NCBI RefSeq assembly: GCF_001949145.1 | Contig: NW_019091363.1 | Coordinates: forward strand, 22,399-49,698 | Direction: 5' to 3' | Source: Acanthaster planci | Taxonomy: Eukaryota > Echinodermata > Asteroidea > Valvatida > Acanthasteridae | DNA: 27,300 nucleotides | Part shown: piece after piece, positions 8,645 through 19,319 of the stretch | Layout of the letters: each line of letters starts with the position of its first letter | Numbering within the stretch: the stretch's first letter is position 1 | Notes under the pieces: generated by a model | The model's input: the letters and a program-made list of their open reading frames with translations, nothing else | Told to the model about the DNA's origin: nothing | The model's database searches: none | Position numbers and translations under genes: made by a program

Positions 8645-11626
8645 GTAAGTGAATATATATTTCTTCCTTTTTTTTCAAAGGTTACTTGGCCAAATGATCC
8701 TACACACCATATTTTGGTTTCATGCTTCACTGTGACCCCTTAATTAGCGCTGGTGCTATCCCATCCCACCCACCTATCAAACCGACCCAAAAGTGTTGGA
8801 TTTTAGTGGATTTTGAAGGATTGAGGATAGTGCATAGCAAGTGTTGATAAAGCCCTTTGAAAGATAAATTTATAATTGTATCCGTAGGTATCCTCTGCAG
8901 TGTAAAGGGTTATTCAGGGAATTTCTCTTTTAGCTCCCCCCCCAAAAAAAATACGAAGGGAACTGCGGTCAACTGACAGATGTTTCAGGCAAGTTTATTA
9001 AACACGGACATCAATCAGGTGCTTCACATTGTACAGGTGAGGTTGAATTCAAGATGGAATTTAAACCCAGTGTTTCATGACAGCCTTTGTTAACTAATTC
9101 CAGTTACCAAGTTTATTTGAATTTCCTTACGTTGACAGACCAACATCAAACTTTGAAATTGTATATGTGGATGACATGTAGATCTGAAACGAGTTAAATA
9201 GTGATCGATGAAGGGCAGAGGCAAGTTACTCCGATATTTTCTCAGTATCTTTCAGCTTAAGCACTTGAAATGAAAATGTACAATAAGGCCCAGTAACTGC
9301 CAACTTACCTCGACCCCCTGTAATGTATGGTGCATAACTGGAACTACATGTACGTGTATTTACACACCAGAACATACACACATTGTATGCGCATTGAATT
9401 GATAATGTGCTCGTAAATAACGTCATGCCATGTGACCATAATAAATTACTCTCTACAATATGGCAGCTCCCAGTGTCACAGTGACCATACATGAAAATAT
9501 CCTCAGAAAGTAACCCTGCAAATATATCTCCCCCCCCCCGCTTTTTTTATTCTTAAATTTTTTTGCATGCAGACTTGCTGGATGATTCCTGGCTATTTCT
9601 GAACATTCTTTTTCTCTCTTTTATTCAACACAAAACCATTTTCCCCCTTTCATCTCACTGATGCAGATTGTGCTAAAGTGTATTCAAAGTCAATGAATGC
9701 TTAAGGTTGCTAAATTGAATTAGTTAATTACATGTATAACCTACATGTACAGTACGTCTGTCTAATCCATAGCTTACTTAATAATCAATTATCACATAAT
9801 TAATAAGAAAAGTACACAGTTTTGACAAATGTGACCCATCATTCCAAAACCATGCTGAACTCGACTGAAGGCTTCTTTCACTCAGAAAATAAGACCAGTT
9901 ATACACATGAACAATGCCAATTCCACAACTTCACTACCCGTAACAACATCAAATCTTTAGGCGGACAGAATGTGCACCATGGATCACTTTTAAGTATAAT
10001 AGTAAGGAAAAGGAATTGTCAAACGTCATGGTGGATCAAAAATAAAGGGAATGTCAATGATATGTGTACACAGATTTAATATTGTTGAAAAAACAGTTGT
10101 ATCAAGTTGTATCAATTTAACCATTTCTTCTCTGATATTTACAACTCACAAAACCATGTAAGGTGTTAAAATTCCATATCTCTGCTTCATCTACATGTAT
10201 GTCTTTGTCTCAAGTTTCACCTGGCCAATTTTAGACAAGTTAACTGTTCAAACCAACTGAATATATGCTGTACTCCAGCAAAGGAGATGTTTCTACAGCA
10301 GAATTGGGGCTGCATTGAGCTGGAGGCTTCCATGATGAGCTAGCTTGGGGGAAGACTCATGAAGCTAGAGTCTTATTCCAAAGCTGCAAATGAAATCATA
10401 GATTAGGAAGACATCTGACCTTCATCAGGCTATGCACTGCTAAATGTGCAAACTTGCAAATGTTCCGATCGTCCATCATTCAAACCCTCATTTAATTAAA
10501 ATGTTTTCTACATTGTTATTATTTTTCTTGCTACCTACATGCATGTAAACTTAATATTTTGGTCACTAATTCCCTGAGAACATGTATGTTCAATGTTTTG
10601 GGTCTAAAGTCACAAGACTTTTTAGATCCACAATATAAAGATATCTACATATACTTGTGTATAGGTATCTTTTCTTCTTCTTTTGAGAAAATAAGAAAAA
10701 AGTGCAGCTAGGCCATTTATTTGGCAGAAATTTGGGTCTTTCCATTTCATCATATCTTGAGACCTCAAGACATTTGTTTTAAAAGCAGTCTGTCAGTTAT
10801 TAGTGAGGTGAATAAATTATCTTCAGTTTTATAAGTTGGGCTTTTTATCTGGCTTGCAACTGAACTACATGGACATGGACATATACATATACCGGGACTA
10901 AATTGTGACTTTACCTTAACTGCATCTTATCGGTGATTGTGAACATCAACATAAGCATTCAGTGATAAAAAAAATAATAACTAATTGCACTCATATTCTG
11001 ATAACTTTTTCCATTTGAATGAAATGTATTGCATTCAAGGAACTAGTGTACCATACAAAGTGCACAATCTTCAGAGTTTAAAGATGGTGACGCATCTCTT
11101 CACATGTTAACGGTATCTGTCTTAACAATAACGAATTAAATCACGCTCAGACATGTATGTGCACATTGCATTGAAATGATATGTGAGTTTTTGTGTATAT
11201 TTACAATTATTTTGTCCACAGTCATGTAACGTGACAACTCCGTATAAATAATGATTTACATGCAGTCACATACATGTACATGTACTTTATTGGCATGCAG
11301 TATACATTCATTATTTCAAAGGTTTACAATTTAAAAATGTAGTCTATGATATTTTCCTATGCGATACTTTCTTCACTGATCCTCAGATATTTCAGATCTT
11401 CAGGCTTTTAACAGTCAAGCAAGACATGTGGGTGTCAGGTTAGAGTGTTCCTCAGCGTTCTGGTTATCAGAGATATTGAAACCATAACCCTACATCAAGT
11501 TAAAAATAACAATAATAACCCTATAGATAAAACTAATAAAATCAAGAATCTTGAAGTGCAACTTATATCATTGTGCAAATGCAACATTAAAAAGGTAACT
11601 TTACATTTGAAAACGACAAGGCTCTA
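8645..11626. other. Intron of the pseudogene, first part: no gene recognised
   Basis: AT-rich DNA with homopolymer tracts (C/T runs near 9530-9565, 8935-8950) and scattered TACATG words. Open frames at 9226-9492 (minus) and 9822-10079 (plus) have no recognisable domains or supporting splice context. Confidence 0.4.
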
Positions 11627-11900
11627 CTCACACCGTATGTGCCATGGCAAGGCATTCCATAATTTAGGAGCAGCCTTTGCAGATGCCGTGTCACCAAGTG
11701 TGCGTAACATTTTACCCTGAGGACAACTTAACAAAGGGCAGTTGCTTGCTGACCCGAGATGATATCTAGACTCCTTCTTAATGATGACAAGATTCATTAA
11801 GTACATGTATCTAGGAGCAAGACCATGGATGGCTTTATATGTTGATTAACAGGATGATTTTGAAGTTAATCCTGTACAAAACAGGTAACCAGTGAAGGTA
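11627..11900 (-). mobile_element. Non-LTR retrotransposon fragment (C-terminal tail of reverse transcriptase)
   Basis: On the minus strand the conserved tail of LINE-type reverse transcriptases can be read: YLHWLPVLYRINFKIIL, then YKAIHGLAPRYMYL, then KAAPKLWNALPWHIR. The first block lies in a different frame from the other two. A 4-nt insertion near 11840-11847 (the stretch reading TTAATCAACATAT on the minus strand) explains the shift. The fragment is 5'-truncated, starting within the tail, and no untranslated region or poly(A) end could be defined. The element is dead. Its subclass (CR1/L2/Rex-like) cannot be set from this stretch. Confidence 0.88.
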
Positions 11901-12587
11901 ATACCAGTATTGGTGAATAGCAAATGTGAATGCGCATGCACCAGCAGTGGTCCATCTCTACAGCCCTTTCCCTGAGCTCAGAACTTGTTATTTCTGTCTT
12001 TTTGAGGGCCACTGTGTTCTGTTTGGCTGCTCTATGGTACATGTACATGTACGTGTCGTGAATGCATGAAACATCCAAGGGGACTGCCGCATTATTCCTG
12101 CATACAGTGAATGTGATAAAATGTAATTTTTGTATAGCCATCCATTGTCTGGAAGAACCAATACAAATCATGTTATTATATTTAATAGAGATATACATGT
12201 AACATTGTAACATGTACTGTACCTAAAAAAGCCTTTTGTCATGTTTGTGAGCAAAAACATGTAGAGAATACAACGAACATTAACCAAACAGAATTTGCAG
12301 TGCACCTGATACAAAAGACATACTTGTACATGTGCATGTAGTTTGGGTGTACTCACCATTATTACTCACTATTTAATACTGTGGTTAGCTTTGCAGAACT
12401 TGTCAGAAGAAAGTTTGTAAGCTTTACATGTACATGTATGTGTGTATGTCCATGCATTTTCAGTGGGAAAGTGCACTACAGTATGACCACAAGAACTGAA
12501 TGAGTTTGCCAATTTGGTCAAGTGTCCAAGACAGCTAGCTTTTAGGCATCATGCCTTTTTGACTTGTATGCATTCATGAGTAGATTG
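11901..12587. other. 3' flank of the GPCR gene within the pseudogene intron
   Basis: No gene is supported. Several TACATG runs occur (near 12040, 12330 and 12426). Minus-strand open frames at 11866-12213 and 12168-12359 have no recognisable content. No clear AATAAA for the minus-strand GPCR was seen close to its stop. Confidence 0.4.
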
Positions 12588-13724
12588 TCAAGCAACTTCT
12601 GTTCCTTGAGTTGAACTTCCAGCCTTATTAGTATGGATGGTCTTAGAAGGACCCCCAGATACCATGGGAACTGTTGATGCCTGTACACCTGTGCGATTCT
12701 CCAACACATTGATGCGGCGGACACTCCAGTAACGGCAGCACAACATCTCAAGCAGTTTCTTTCGAAAGCGCTCGTACGCAAAAGCATAGATGAACGGATT
12801 GATGCACAAATTCAAGACAACAAAGACAGAGGTCACTTCATACACGGGGTCATTGATGAAGTTGGGTTGAAGGCTGAGATTGTACAGCAAGTAGTAGACT
12901 TCATTAGGCAGCCAGCAGACGACAAAGAACACAGCAACAACGATGAGAGTGATCGTCACGTTGCGGTTTGCCTTGGAGAACATTTCGCGGGCGGCTGCAT
13001 TGTTCTCCCCCTGCCGCACACGGGAACGCTGCTGGAGGGACCAGGTGATGCGAGAGTAGGTGAACACCATGATGGTGAGGGGTATGACCATCTCCTGCAG
13101 GAAAATGAGGACACCCCCTGCTGCCTGGGCCTCCAAGCTTGGCCAGGCGATGCCGCAGTCTAGCGTTTCACTGTCGTAGAAGCTCAGGACCACAACGTGG
13201 GCTGCGGGGAGCCACCCGGCCAGCCAGGGCACCAACAAGAGGAGCTTCAGGCGGCAGGGTGAGAACATGTTCCGGTGCCGCACTGGATGGCAGGTGGCCA
13301 GGTACCGCTCTGCGGAGATGGCTGCCAGGTTGTAGGTCGATGTGACAAACATGCTGTACTGGACCCACTCTGACCACCAGATGCGGCAGTAAAGCCTCGT
13401 CAGAAAGCCAGCTGGAACAGGTGGCGTGATGAGGGCAAAACGTCGGGTAAGGAAGATGATCGAGCCGAAGGAGTCAATGGTCGATTGGTGAATAATAAGT
13501 TTGTTGGTGGTTGAATTAAAGACTTTCCTGTTGCGTAGCATGACCAAGCACACCACAGCGTTGCCAACCATACCCAGAGAACTGAGCACAACAAAGAAGA
13601 ACAATGCAAAGCTGAAATTGCCTCTCTCTGGAAGTGTCATGGTTGGAGTCATCACTTGCTCAGAGTTGGCAGGAACTGTTACCATGACTTCACCATTTAA
13701 ATATGCAGCTGTGGATGCCTCCAT
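12588..13724 (-). CDS. Rhodopsin-family (class A) G-protein-coupled receptor, peptide-receptor-like, single exon
   Basis: An intact 378-residue open frame encodes a seven-helix receptor. The N-terminus has a glycosylation site (NFS, 36). TM1 (about 39-62) carries GN at 54-55. TM2 has the conserved Asp at 84 (STIDSFGS). Cys113 and Cys190 form the expected extracellular disulfide. TM3 ends in ERY (139-141), a common variant of DRY. TM5 lies at about 203-222, TM6 carries CWLPN (270-274), TM7 ends NPFIY (309-313), and an amphipathic helix 8 is followed by CC at 329-330 (probable palmitoylation). It acts at the plasma membrane via G proteins; the ligand is unknown, and the TM6/TM7 pattern suggests a peptide receptor. 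An in-frame TGA at 13770-13772 with no other ATG between fixes the start, unless a spliced 5' exon exists. It lies antisense inside the FAXDC2-like pseudogene's intron. The lack of introns is common for such GPCRs, so retroposition is possible but unproven. Confidence 0.93.
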   Translation of the reverse strand: MEASTAAYLNGEVMVTVPANSEQVMTPTMTLPERGNFSFALFFFVVLSSLGMVGNAVVCLVMLRNRKVFNSTTNKLIIHQSTIDSFGSIIFLTRRFALITPPVPAGFLTRLYCRIWWSEWVQYSMFVTSTYNLAAISAERYLATCHPVRHRNMFSPCRLKLLLLVPWLAGWLPAAHVVVLSFYDSETLDCGIAWPSLEAQAAGGVLIFLQEMVIPLTIMVFTYSRITWSLQQRSRVRQGENNAAAREMFSKANRNVTITLIVVAVFFVVCWLPNEVYYLLYNLSLQPNFINDPVYEVTSVFVVLNLCINPFIYAFAYERFRKKLLEMLCCRYWSVRRINVLENRTGVQASTVPMVSGGPSKTIHTNKAGSSTQGTEVA

Positions 13725-15228
13725 TATAATAAGATTAAATACATGTATTTCACAGTCCCCTAAATTGGCTCACTGGCCAAAGTGTTTCACAGTTGCCTGA
13801 ATTGGCTACAAAAATTGTTCTAGATGGAGCTTACATGTAAATTTGGTGATTTCAGTTATAGTTTGCAGTTTCTTCATATTCTGGTTAAAAATCATTCTAC
13901 GGGTGTGCATGCTTTGAAGCTACCAGCATGGTACTGCTGGAGCATATATGGTACAGAGTCTTTTATATGGTACAAGGGTTTATTGCTTCTTTGGGTATTC
14001 TAAGTGGTATATATGCCCTATCACTTCTGGAGACTTACAGTGACGTTTCCTCTTGCAGAACTTCCTTTGAGGTCATGCGCATTGCCACAAGGGAGTAATA
14101 ATCCCACCTCCTTGGCCAAGGCATTCTCTTTCAGAGCCATCAAGGCAGGATCTTCCAGGTTGTTTGTGTTGGGTATCTGGTACATGTACCATGTATTTTA
14201 GTTCCAATGGCCTTTCTGGTCTGACACATGGGAATTTTTGCAGTTCCCAAAACACCATTAATGGAAGAAGCCATGCTTCCCCATCCCTTATCTTTTTTAA
14301 TCTGTCTTTTTAAAGAGGGCGAGGCATCCTGTCTTGTGTTTCTTACAAGATAATGGGTGCAAAGCTTGAAGATCAATATCTGTTTATGGATTTCTCAATC
14401 TTTTCAGAAGAGCAATAAGACATGGGCTAAGGGGCTTTCATTCAAAATACTTTTCCCTGGGCATTTTCTTAACCCTGATATGCGGCTACCTTTAAAAGTA
14501 AGTGAAAGCGTGATCTTTTGTTCGTGATAAGATTCTCTGATGCTGTATATTCATACCAGAAGCCTCAAGGGAGCATCTTAATTGGTTTATTTGCAAAATC
14601 TTAACCTTTACTTTTTTTAGTTTACTTTTTTTTTTCCTTTAAACAGTTACGAAACAATTTTCTGTTTATATTTTCTTTATTCTAATTTTTATTTTCAACT
14701 TCAAATTTAGAAAATTATGTGTAAATTTACTTTAAATACGTAAAAGACAACCCTTTGGCTACATTTCAGTTGAAGCCTGCATGGCAGTGCATGCTGATTT
14801 GAAAAGATCTTAGACAAATACACATGTACATGGATAGGGGCAGGGACGTTCAAGTATTTCCTCAGTTAGCCTTTGTACTTTCAGTGTCAATTCACTCAAA
14901 TAACAGGGGATACTCTTGTTGAGGGATCACCTTTTACATCTCTATAAGTACAGTACATGTAACAAAAATTTTGAACCACCAGGGCATATACTGGCATTAT
15001 ACAGGGTTATACTGCCATTACTTGTATAACTTGGGGCGTTAGGTATGCTGTGTGATATCATTTCTGATATTGAATGAGATATACATGTAGCAGCTTTGAA
15101 AGAAGCCTAAGACCTAAAATGTAAATAAGTTGTATTATATGGCACACTACATACTCAAAAAACCAACAAAATTTAAGTCCAGAATATTTTGCTTGTTTAC
15201 GACTCTCTCATTAACTGCTTCATTTCAG
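13725..15228. other. 5' flank of the GPCR and remainder of the pseudogene intron
   Basis: This stretch should contain the GPCR promoter (minus strand), but no element could be fixed. Minus-strand open frames at 14073-14258 and 14140-14376 encode basic peptides with no recognised domain. AT-rich tracts occur near 14600-14720. Confidence 0.4.
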
Positions 15229-15435
15229 GTGGGCTGGGAGCGATTGAAGAAGACTTCTGTTCAGTACTGCTCAACATCACCATGGTCAAATTTGCATTTC
15301 TGATGTGCGTGTACCCTCTGGGTTTATGATGTGACATCAGTGTGGACCCCGCCTTGCCCTCCTTCCACCGTGTCTTTGTAGAGTTTGTCGTCTTCCTCAT
15401 CTTTGAGGAGATGAGTTTCTCAACTTCTTTCACAG
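15229..15435 (+). pseudogene. Relic exon C of the FAXDC2-like pseudogene (histidine box 1 lost)
   Basis: After CATTTCAG it starts VGWERLKKTSVQ in phase 0, matching the phase-0 exit of the preceding exon. One base is missing after CAG, and the frame then reads LLNITMVKFAFLMCVYPLGL, a TGA (15327-15329), and later LPSFHRVFVEFVVFLIFEEM. The EE(M/V)xF landmark normally precedes histidine box 1 (SHRxxHH) in fatty acid hydroxylases. Here it is followed by SFSTSFT and a GT, so the box is deleted. Without it the di-iron centre cannot form. Confidence 0.85.
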
Positions 15436-16517
15436 GTGCAGTTGTAATGTGTTGATTTTTCAGTACATGTGTTAAATTTTTTCATCTGTTGGTATTGCAA
15501 TTTTTATTTCACTTTTGCAAGAAATGACAGATGCACATTATTTTCAGTCTAGGAATATTTTGCACAACTGCACCATTCTCATTTTCCGAAACATTGAATA
15601 TTCTTCCCCACATAGTTCCTTTTCATCTTACTAGACTTGTGTGAAAATGTAATGGTTATTTTTTTAAAATGTTTTCCCTTAATAGGCATTGCTTACTTAG
15701 CTCCAACTTCTAGAAAGATTAACAGCTGTTCAAAACTATGAAAATTATCTGAATTAAAAACCAACCACCTGAACATTGTTTAAGGTTTTACTCAAGAAAG
15801 TGCTAGTCCATCAGTACGTGGCTTTGATTTCAAATTTAATTTAAATTTAATGAACAAGCTTTTGAAAATTGGCTGAATTTACAGTTAAAATAAATAACCC
15901 TGGCCCATTTAGCCTTATTTTTCATTTTATAGTTTTTGGCCGGGAACTGGTGCCGACATTCATAAAATGCAAAAACTTCTTAAGTCTTAATGATACTGCA
16001 CCTCTGACAATGTACTTAATCCTATCATCAGTCCATTTGAGAGCCCACAAAACATATAGTTTTTAACATACATGTAAGATAAGCGTATCAGCTACTTTTA
16101 AACACTTCCCAAATCTCATGGGAAATTTTGAGTCCTATTTTATGGACCCTAAACCTCATAATTGACAATCAACATCATCATGTACAGTGTAGGCACGTGC
16201 AATTCAACTATCGAGACCACTTTCAGTCAGAATTGCACCATAACTGTTTATAGATACGGCGAGATGGGTGTTTTACAAACCATAAGATACAACTTAATGA
16301 AATTGTTAGAAAAATATGGAAACTTCACCAGATTATGTATGAATGGGAATTCAGCTAAGCTCAGCCAAAATTGTCAATACCAGGCCCCTATCTGGTTTTA
16401 AATGTACAAGTCGAAAATGAATGTGTGATACTTTTTCCCCCCAGCCCGAATAGTACTTGTTGATACCTGTAGTACGTGTATGTCATTGCCCAGGTTACTT
16501 GCCACCTCCGCCTCTAG

Positions 16518-16738
16518 CACTTCAGCAAGCAACACCATGAGTGGACTGCACCCTTCGGTATCCTGGCCCCTATGCCCACCAAGTGGTGCACGTCCTTGCC
16601 AACCTCAGCCTGCCCACCCTCATCGGACCGCTGCTCATGTCCTCCCACATCGCCGTGGTCTGGGTGACCATGGCCCTGACCTCAGCAGTCATCTCCCACT
16701 GCCGGCTACCCCCTGCCGCACGACTTCCACCACTTGAA
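16518..16738 (+). pseudogene. Relic exon D of the FAXDC2-like pseudogene (histidine boxes 2 and 3)
   Basis: After CCGCCTCTAG it reads HFSKQHHEWTAPFGILA, which holds histidine box 2. One base is lost at 16569-16570, and the next frame reads YAHQVVHVLANLSLPTLIGP and continues to AVISHC. One extra C at about 16703 shifts the frame again to GYPLPHDFHHLK, which holds histidine box 3. The family pattern (HHEWTAP, YAHP.EH, SHCGYHLP, HD(Y/F)HHLK) is plain. About seven residues between LP and HDFHH are missing. The donor AA|GTGAGT splits the final Lys codon. Confidence 0.88.
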
Positions 16739-16861
16739 GTGAGTTGGCTAGGATTCAAGACATTTATATGCTGTGTGTAATAGAATAGAATGGTGGGAAT
16801 GATTTGCCTGGTGTTATTGTATGTTGATGGTAGGGTGTGTTATAAAATCTAGGGATCTAGG

Positions 16862-16945
16862 GAGGAGTCTGGCTCAGCGGGTATAAGGTGTGTGACTCAG
16901 GACCAGAGGGCCATGAGTTTGAATTCAGCTGCTCACCATAGGCTG
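16862..16945 (+). mobile_element. tRNA-derived SINE head (RNA polymerase III A and B boxes)
   Basis: An A box TGGCTCAGCGG at 16870-16880 matches TRGCNNAGYNGG. A B box AGTTTGAATTC at 16916-16926 matches the TTCGAATC-type core with C to T changes. The spacing of about 35 bases is typical. The body lacks a proper tRNA cloverleaf and acceptor stem, so a SINE or tRNA pseudogene is more likely than a working tRNA. It may extend to about 17000 through the TCACTTCTTGCCCGGG stretch; the 3' end was not defined. Confidence 0.65.
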
Positions 16946-17002
16946 TGACTATGTGAACAAGCCAATTCACTTCTTGCCCGGGCTCTCCCTCTTAGGCAGA
17001 AT

Positions 17003-17202
17003 ATAGAGTACCCAAATGAATGTGTGGGTTTACGCGCTGCATGGTTCTCACACTAATGCCTTTCACGCACATGCGCAATTATGTGCGTGAAAGGCATTAG
17101 TGTGAGAACCATGCAGCGCGTAAACCCACACATGTGTACTTCATTTTGTTTGCACTGCACTTAATTAATGGTTCAAAATGACGTCACGCTTCGGTACTCT
17201 AT
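17003..17202. mobile_element. Candidate short inverted-repeat element around the 53-bp hairpin
   Basis: ATAGAGTACC at 17003-17012 is the exact reverse complement of 17193-17202. The hairpin at 17020-17133 lies inside. The right side has about 60 extra bases with no left partner. The ends suggest a small DNA element, perhaps with a TA duplication (TA|GAGTACC ... GGTACTC|TA), but the 10-bp outer match alone is modest support. Confidence 0.4.
17020..17133. repeat. Perfect hairpin: 53-bp arms, 8-nt loop
   Basis: Bases 17020-17072 are exactly complementary to 17081-17133, with the loop GCGCAATT (17073-17080). No mismatch was found along the arms. They include CGCGCTGCATGG and CACTAATGCC. An RNA from either strand would form a very stable stem. 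It lies just downstream of the SINE head and about 280 bases after the last pseudogene exon. Confidence 0.95.
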
Positions 17203-19319
17203 GTGTGTTAATAGATACCTACATTGAAGAGCAGCCACCTGCCACGGCCTGCACGTGACATTCCATTACGGAGGAAAAGAAATATTCTCATTCACTTCGC
17301 ATACTATGTCATACCAAGGCGACTGGAGATAAGGAGCCAATTGGCTGCATAACTTAGTTGTAGTAATTGGAAAGATCATTATAGCTCCTGTGATGTTACT
17401 GTATGGACAGGGTCAATAGACCATGCAATGATTGCATGTTTTTGCAAAAGGAAATCAAACTCTCAGAAACAGCAATTATCTGAACGCACATCTCTAACCT
17501 TTGTGTATAGAGCTTAGTTGAACTGAGCCAATTTGCCACCTGTACATGTATTCGTTTTTCTCAACTACGCATGTATCTATAGCTGTGTCAACTTTCCAAC
17601 ACTATTAGACGTACATACATGTACAGCTCCATTGGTTTTACATTGTATTGTTGGATACCAAACAGTTGTTGTAATAGTGCTGAATTAAAAGTGATTCATT
17701 AAAACCTTTTCTCATTTCGTGTGCCCAGCTAAAGAGTTGACTTTTGGTGCTTTCCGAAAACAGGAAAACAAGAGACAAGCTTTTGTCATACATGAGTGTT
17801 CATTTACAATTACATGTAATAGGAAAGTAAACAACATTTTGCTTGAAACTGAGCTAATGTGTTCTTTGAATCAAATAACTGAAATGGTAGGAAAAACTCT
17901 GGATTGAAAAATTATTGATCTTCCAGGTTCTGGTCACTTTGTGAGAACACCGACAATATCTTTGTATGTACTTACTCTGATCCATAGAATTATTAATCAG
18001 AGAAATTGTACTTCATGTTTATTTCATAGTTTATGCAGAAGAAATGCAAAATGTTTGCAGGATTGTTGTTTTAATGTAAAAAGCAAACCTTGTGGGTACG
18101 TTCATATTATTAAAAGATCAGAGGAGGAACGAGGAGCATCATGTTTGCTAACATTCAAAATGGCAGCGTTCATGAATGTCATTCGAAAGGAAAAATTGTA
18201 TGCCTTTAGGAGGGAATCTCAAGAAATCTGATGCAGGCAGTTGTACCGATTTGAGAGTGGCAGAGCAATTTTCTTCAAGGTTTTTGCTATCAAAATTACT
18301 GCTATCGTGCAGTAACTGCCATGCTGAGGTCTCAAGATACAGCACCCGCGCATGTTTCACTGTGTGCATCTATACATGTGTACATGCAAAAACCATTTGG
18401 AAGTGCAGTCAGCATAAAGTATTTGCTACTCTTTATACTAGTAGACGCTGAATAGTAAAAGAAACATTTATTCATACAAATTCATGCATTTGCTTATTCT
18501 TAATGGTTTTACTTCTCAGTAAAATGCTTTTGCTATTCGTTTGAACTTCGTAGCATTTGCTAGGTTTTATTCATATGACCCACTCGTGTTTTTAGCAGTG
18601 AAATATTGTATTAAGATTTGCAATGAAATAAATATATATAAACTACTACAATACATGCAGCTGCCTTGCAATGAAAGAATAGTTTGTATTTTCAAATGCA
18701 AATGATTGTTCATTTTGTAGAAACTTATGTGCCAGCATTTTCTTCAAAGGGGAGATGTGATACATTTAAATCAGAAGTTTCTTGTTTCTAACTGACATTT
18801 CTTTTTACTGTACGCGTTACATCTAACTAATTCTGACTTTTTAAAAGTCAGAATAAGTATGTTAGGTTTGCAGAAATCCAGTCGAAAAAAGTGCAATGAA
18901 AAATGTTTAAAAGTATGAAGGGCAGATGGATTGTTTAAATGTGTCGATTAAAAATGTGCATTAAAATATGTTTATTTTTGGAGTGCCTTGTTTTATTTTC
19001 TTGGATTTTTTTGCAAAATCAGGGTTTTTTTTCAATTGTGTCTTGTATTTTGATAAAGTACGCCACAAGAAGCCAATGAAGCTATTGGGGAATTTAGTTT
19101 TAAAAATACAATAAACCTGTTTTGTCACTTTGTTTTAATCTGCAGTAGGAGGGTAAATTGTATGATCGTCAAACTACGCCAGATATTTCATATGTGCGAA
19201 ATAATGAGGGTTGGTAATCTTTACACTGAAAAAGTGTATCAATATGAATTCATATGGAGATAACTGAACCTCATAACTTTATCGTGACTGCACTGAATGC
19301 AATTGAGTTTGGCCGCACT
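17203..19319. other. Intergenic stretch, no gene recognised
   Basis: AT-rich. Open frames at 17719-17907, 17941-18231 and 18176-18451 show no recognised domains. A small palindrome at 18830-18854 (ATTCTGACTTTT / AAAAGTCAGAAT with one spacer base) is present. I looked for a fifth pseudogene exon here and did not find one. Confidence 0.4.

Larger units (their letters stand above)
7775..16738 (+). pseudogene. Decayed FAXDC2-like fatty acid hydroxylase gene (multi-exon relic)
   Basis: Four exon relics lie in order on the plus strand: 7775-7980, 8534-8644, 15229-15435 and 16518-16738. The first two match the intact exons at 25653-25866 and 26549-26670 in this window. The last two match the expected downstream exons of the family by their histidine-box landmarks. 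Splice sites remain good (GTAAGC at 7981, GTAAGT at 8645, CAG before 15229, GTGAGT at 16739). The reading frame is broken at least eight times and histidine box 1 is gone. Because introns are retained, it arose by DNA duplication, not retrocopying. The same orientation as the intact gene suggests a tandem duplicate. No final exon was found after 16738. A functional enzyme is very unlikely; a transcribed noncoding RNA is possible. Confidence 0.85.

Noticed and set aside
12867-13345. Plus-strand and alternative minus-strand open frames inside the GPCR
   Set aside because: They are shadows of the GC-richer receptor coding region.
16862-16945. Functional tRNA gene
   Set aside because: The A and B boxes are present, but paired acceptor and anticodon stems could not be drawn. 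A SINE head is the simpler reading.
17941-18231. Cysteine-rich 96-codon open frame
   Set aside because: No domain, signal or splice support. Its length is not exceptional for AT-rich noncoding DNA.
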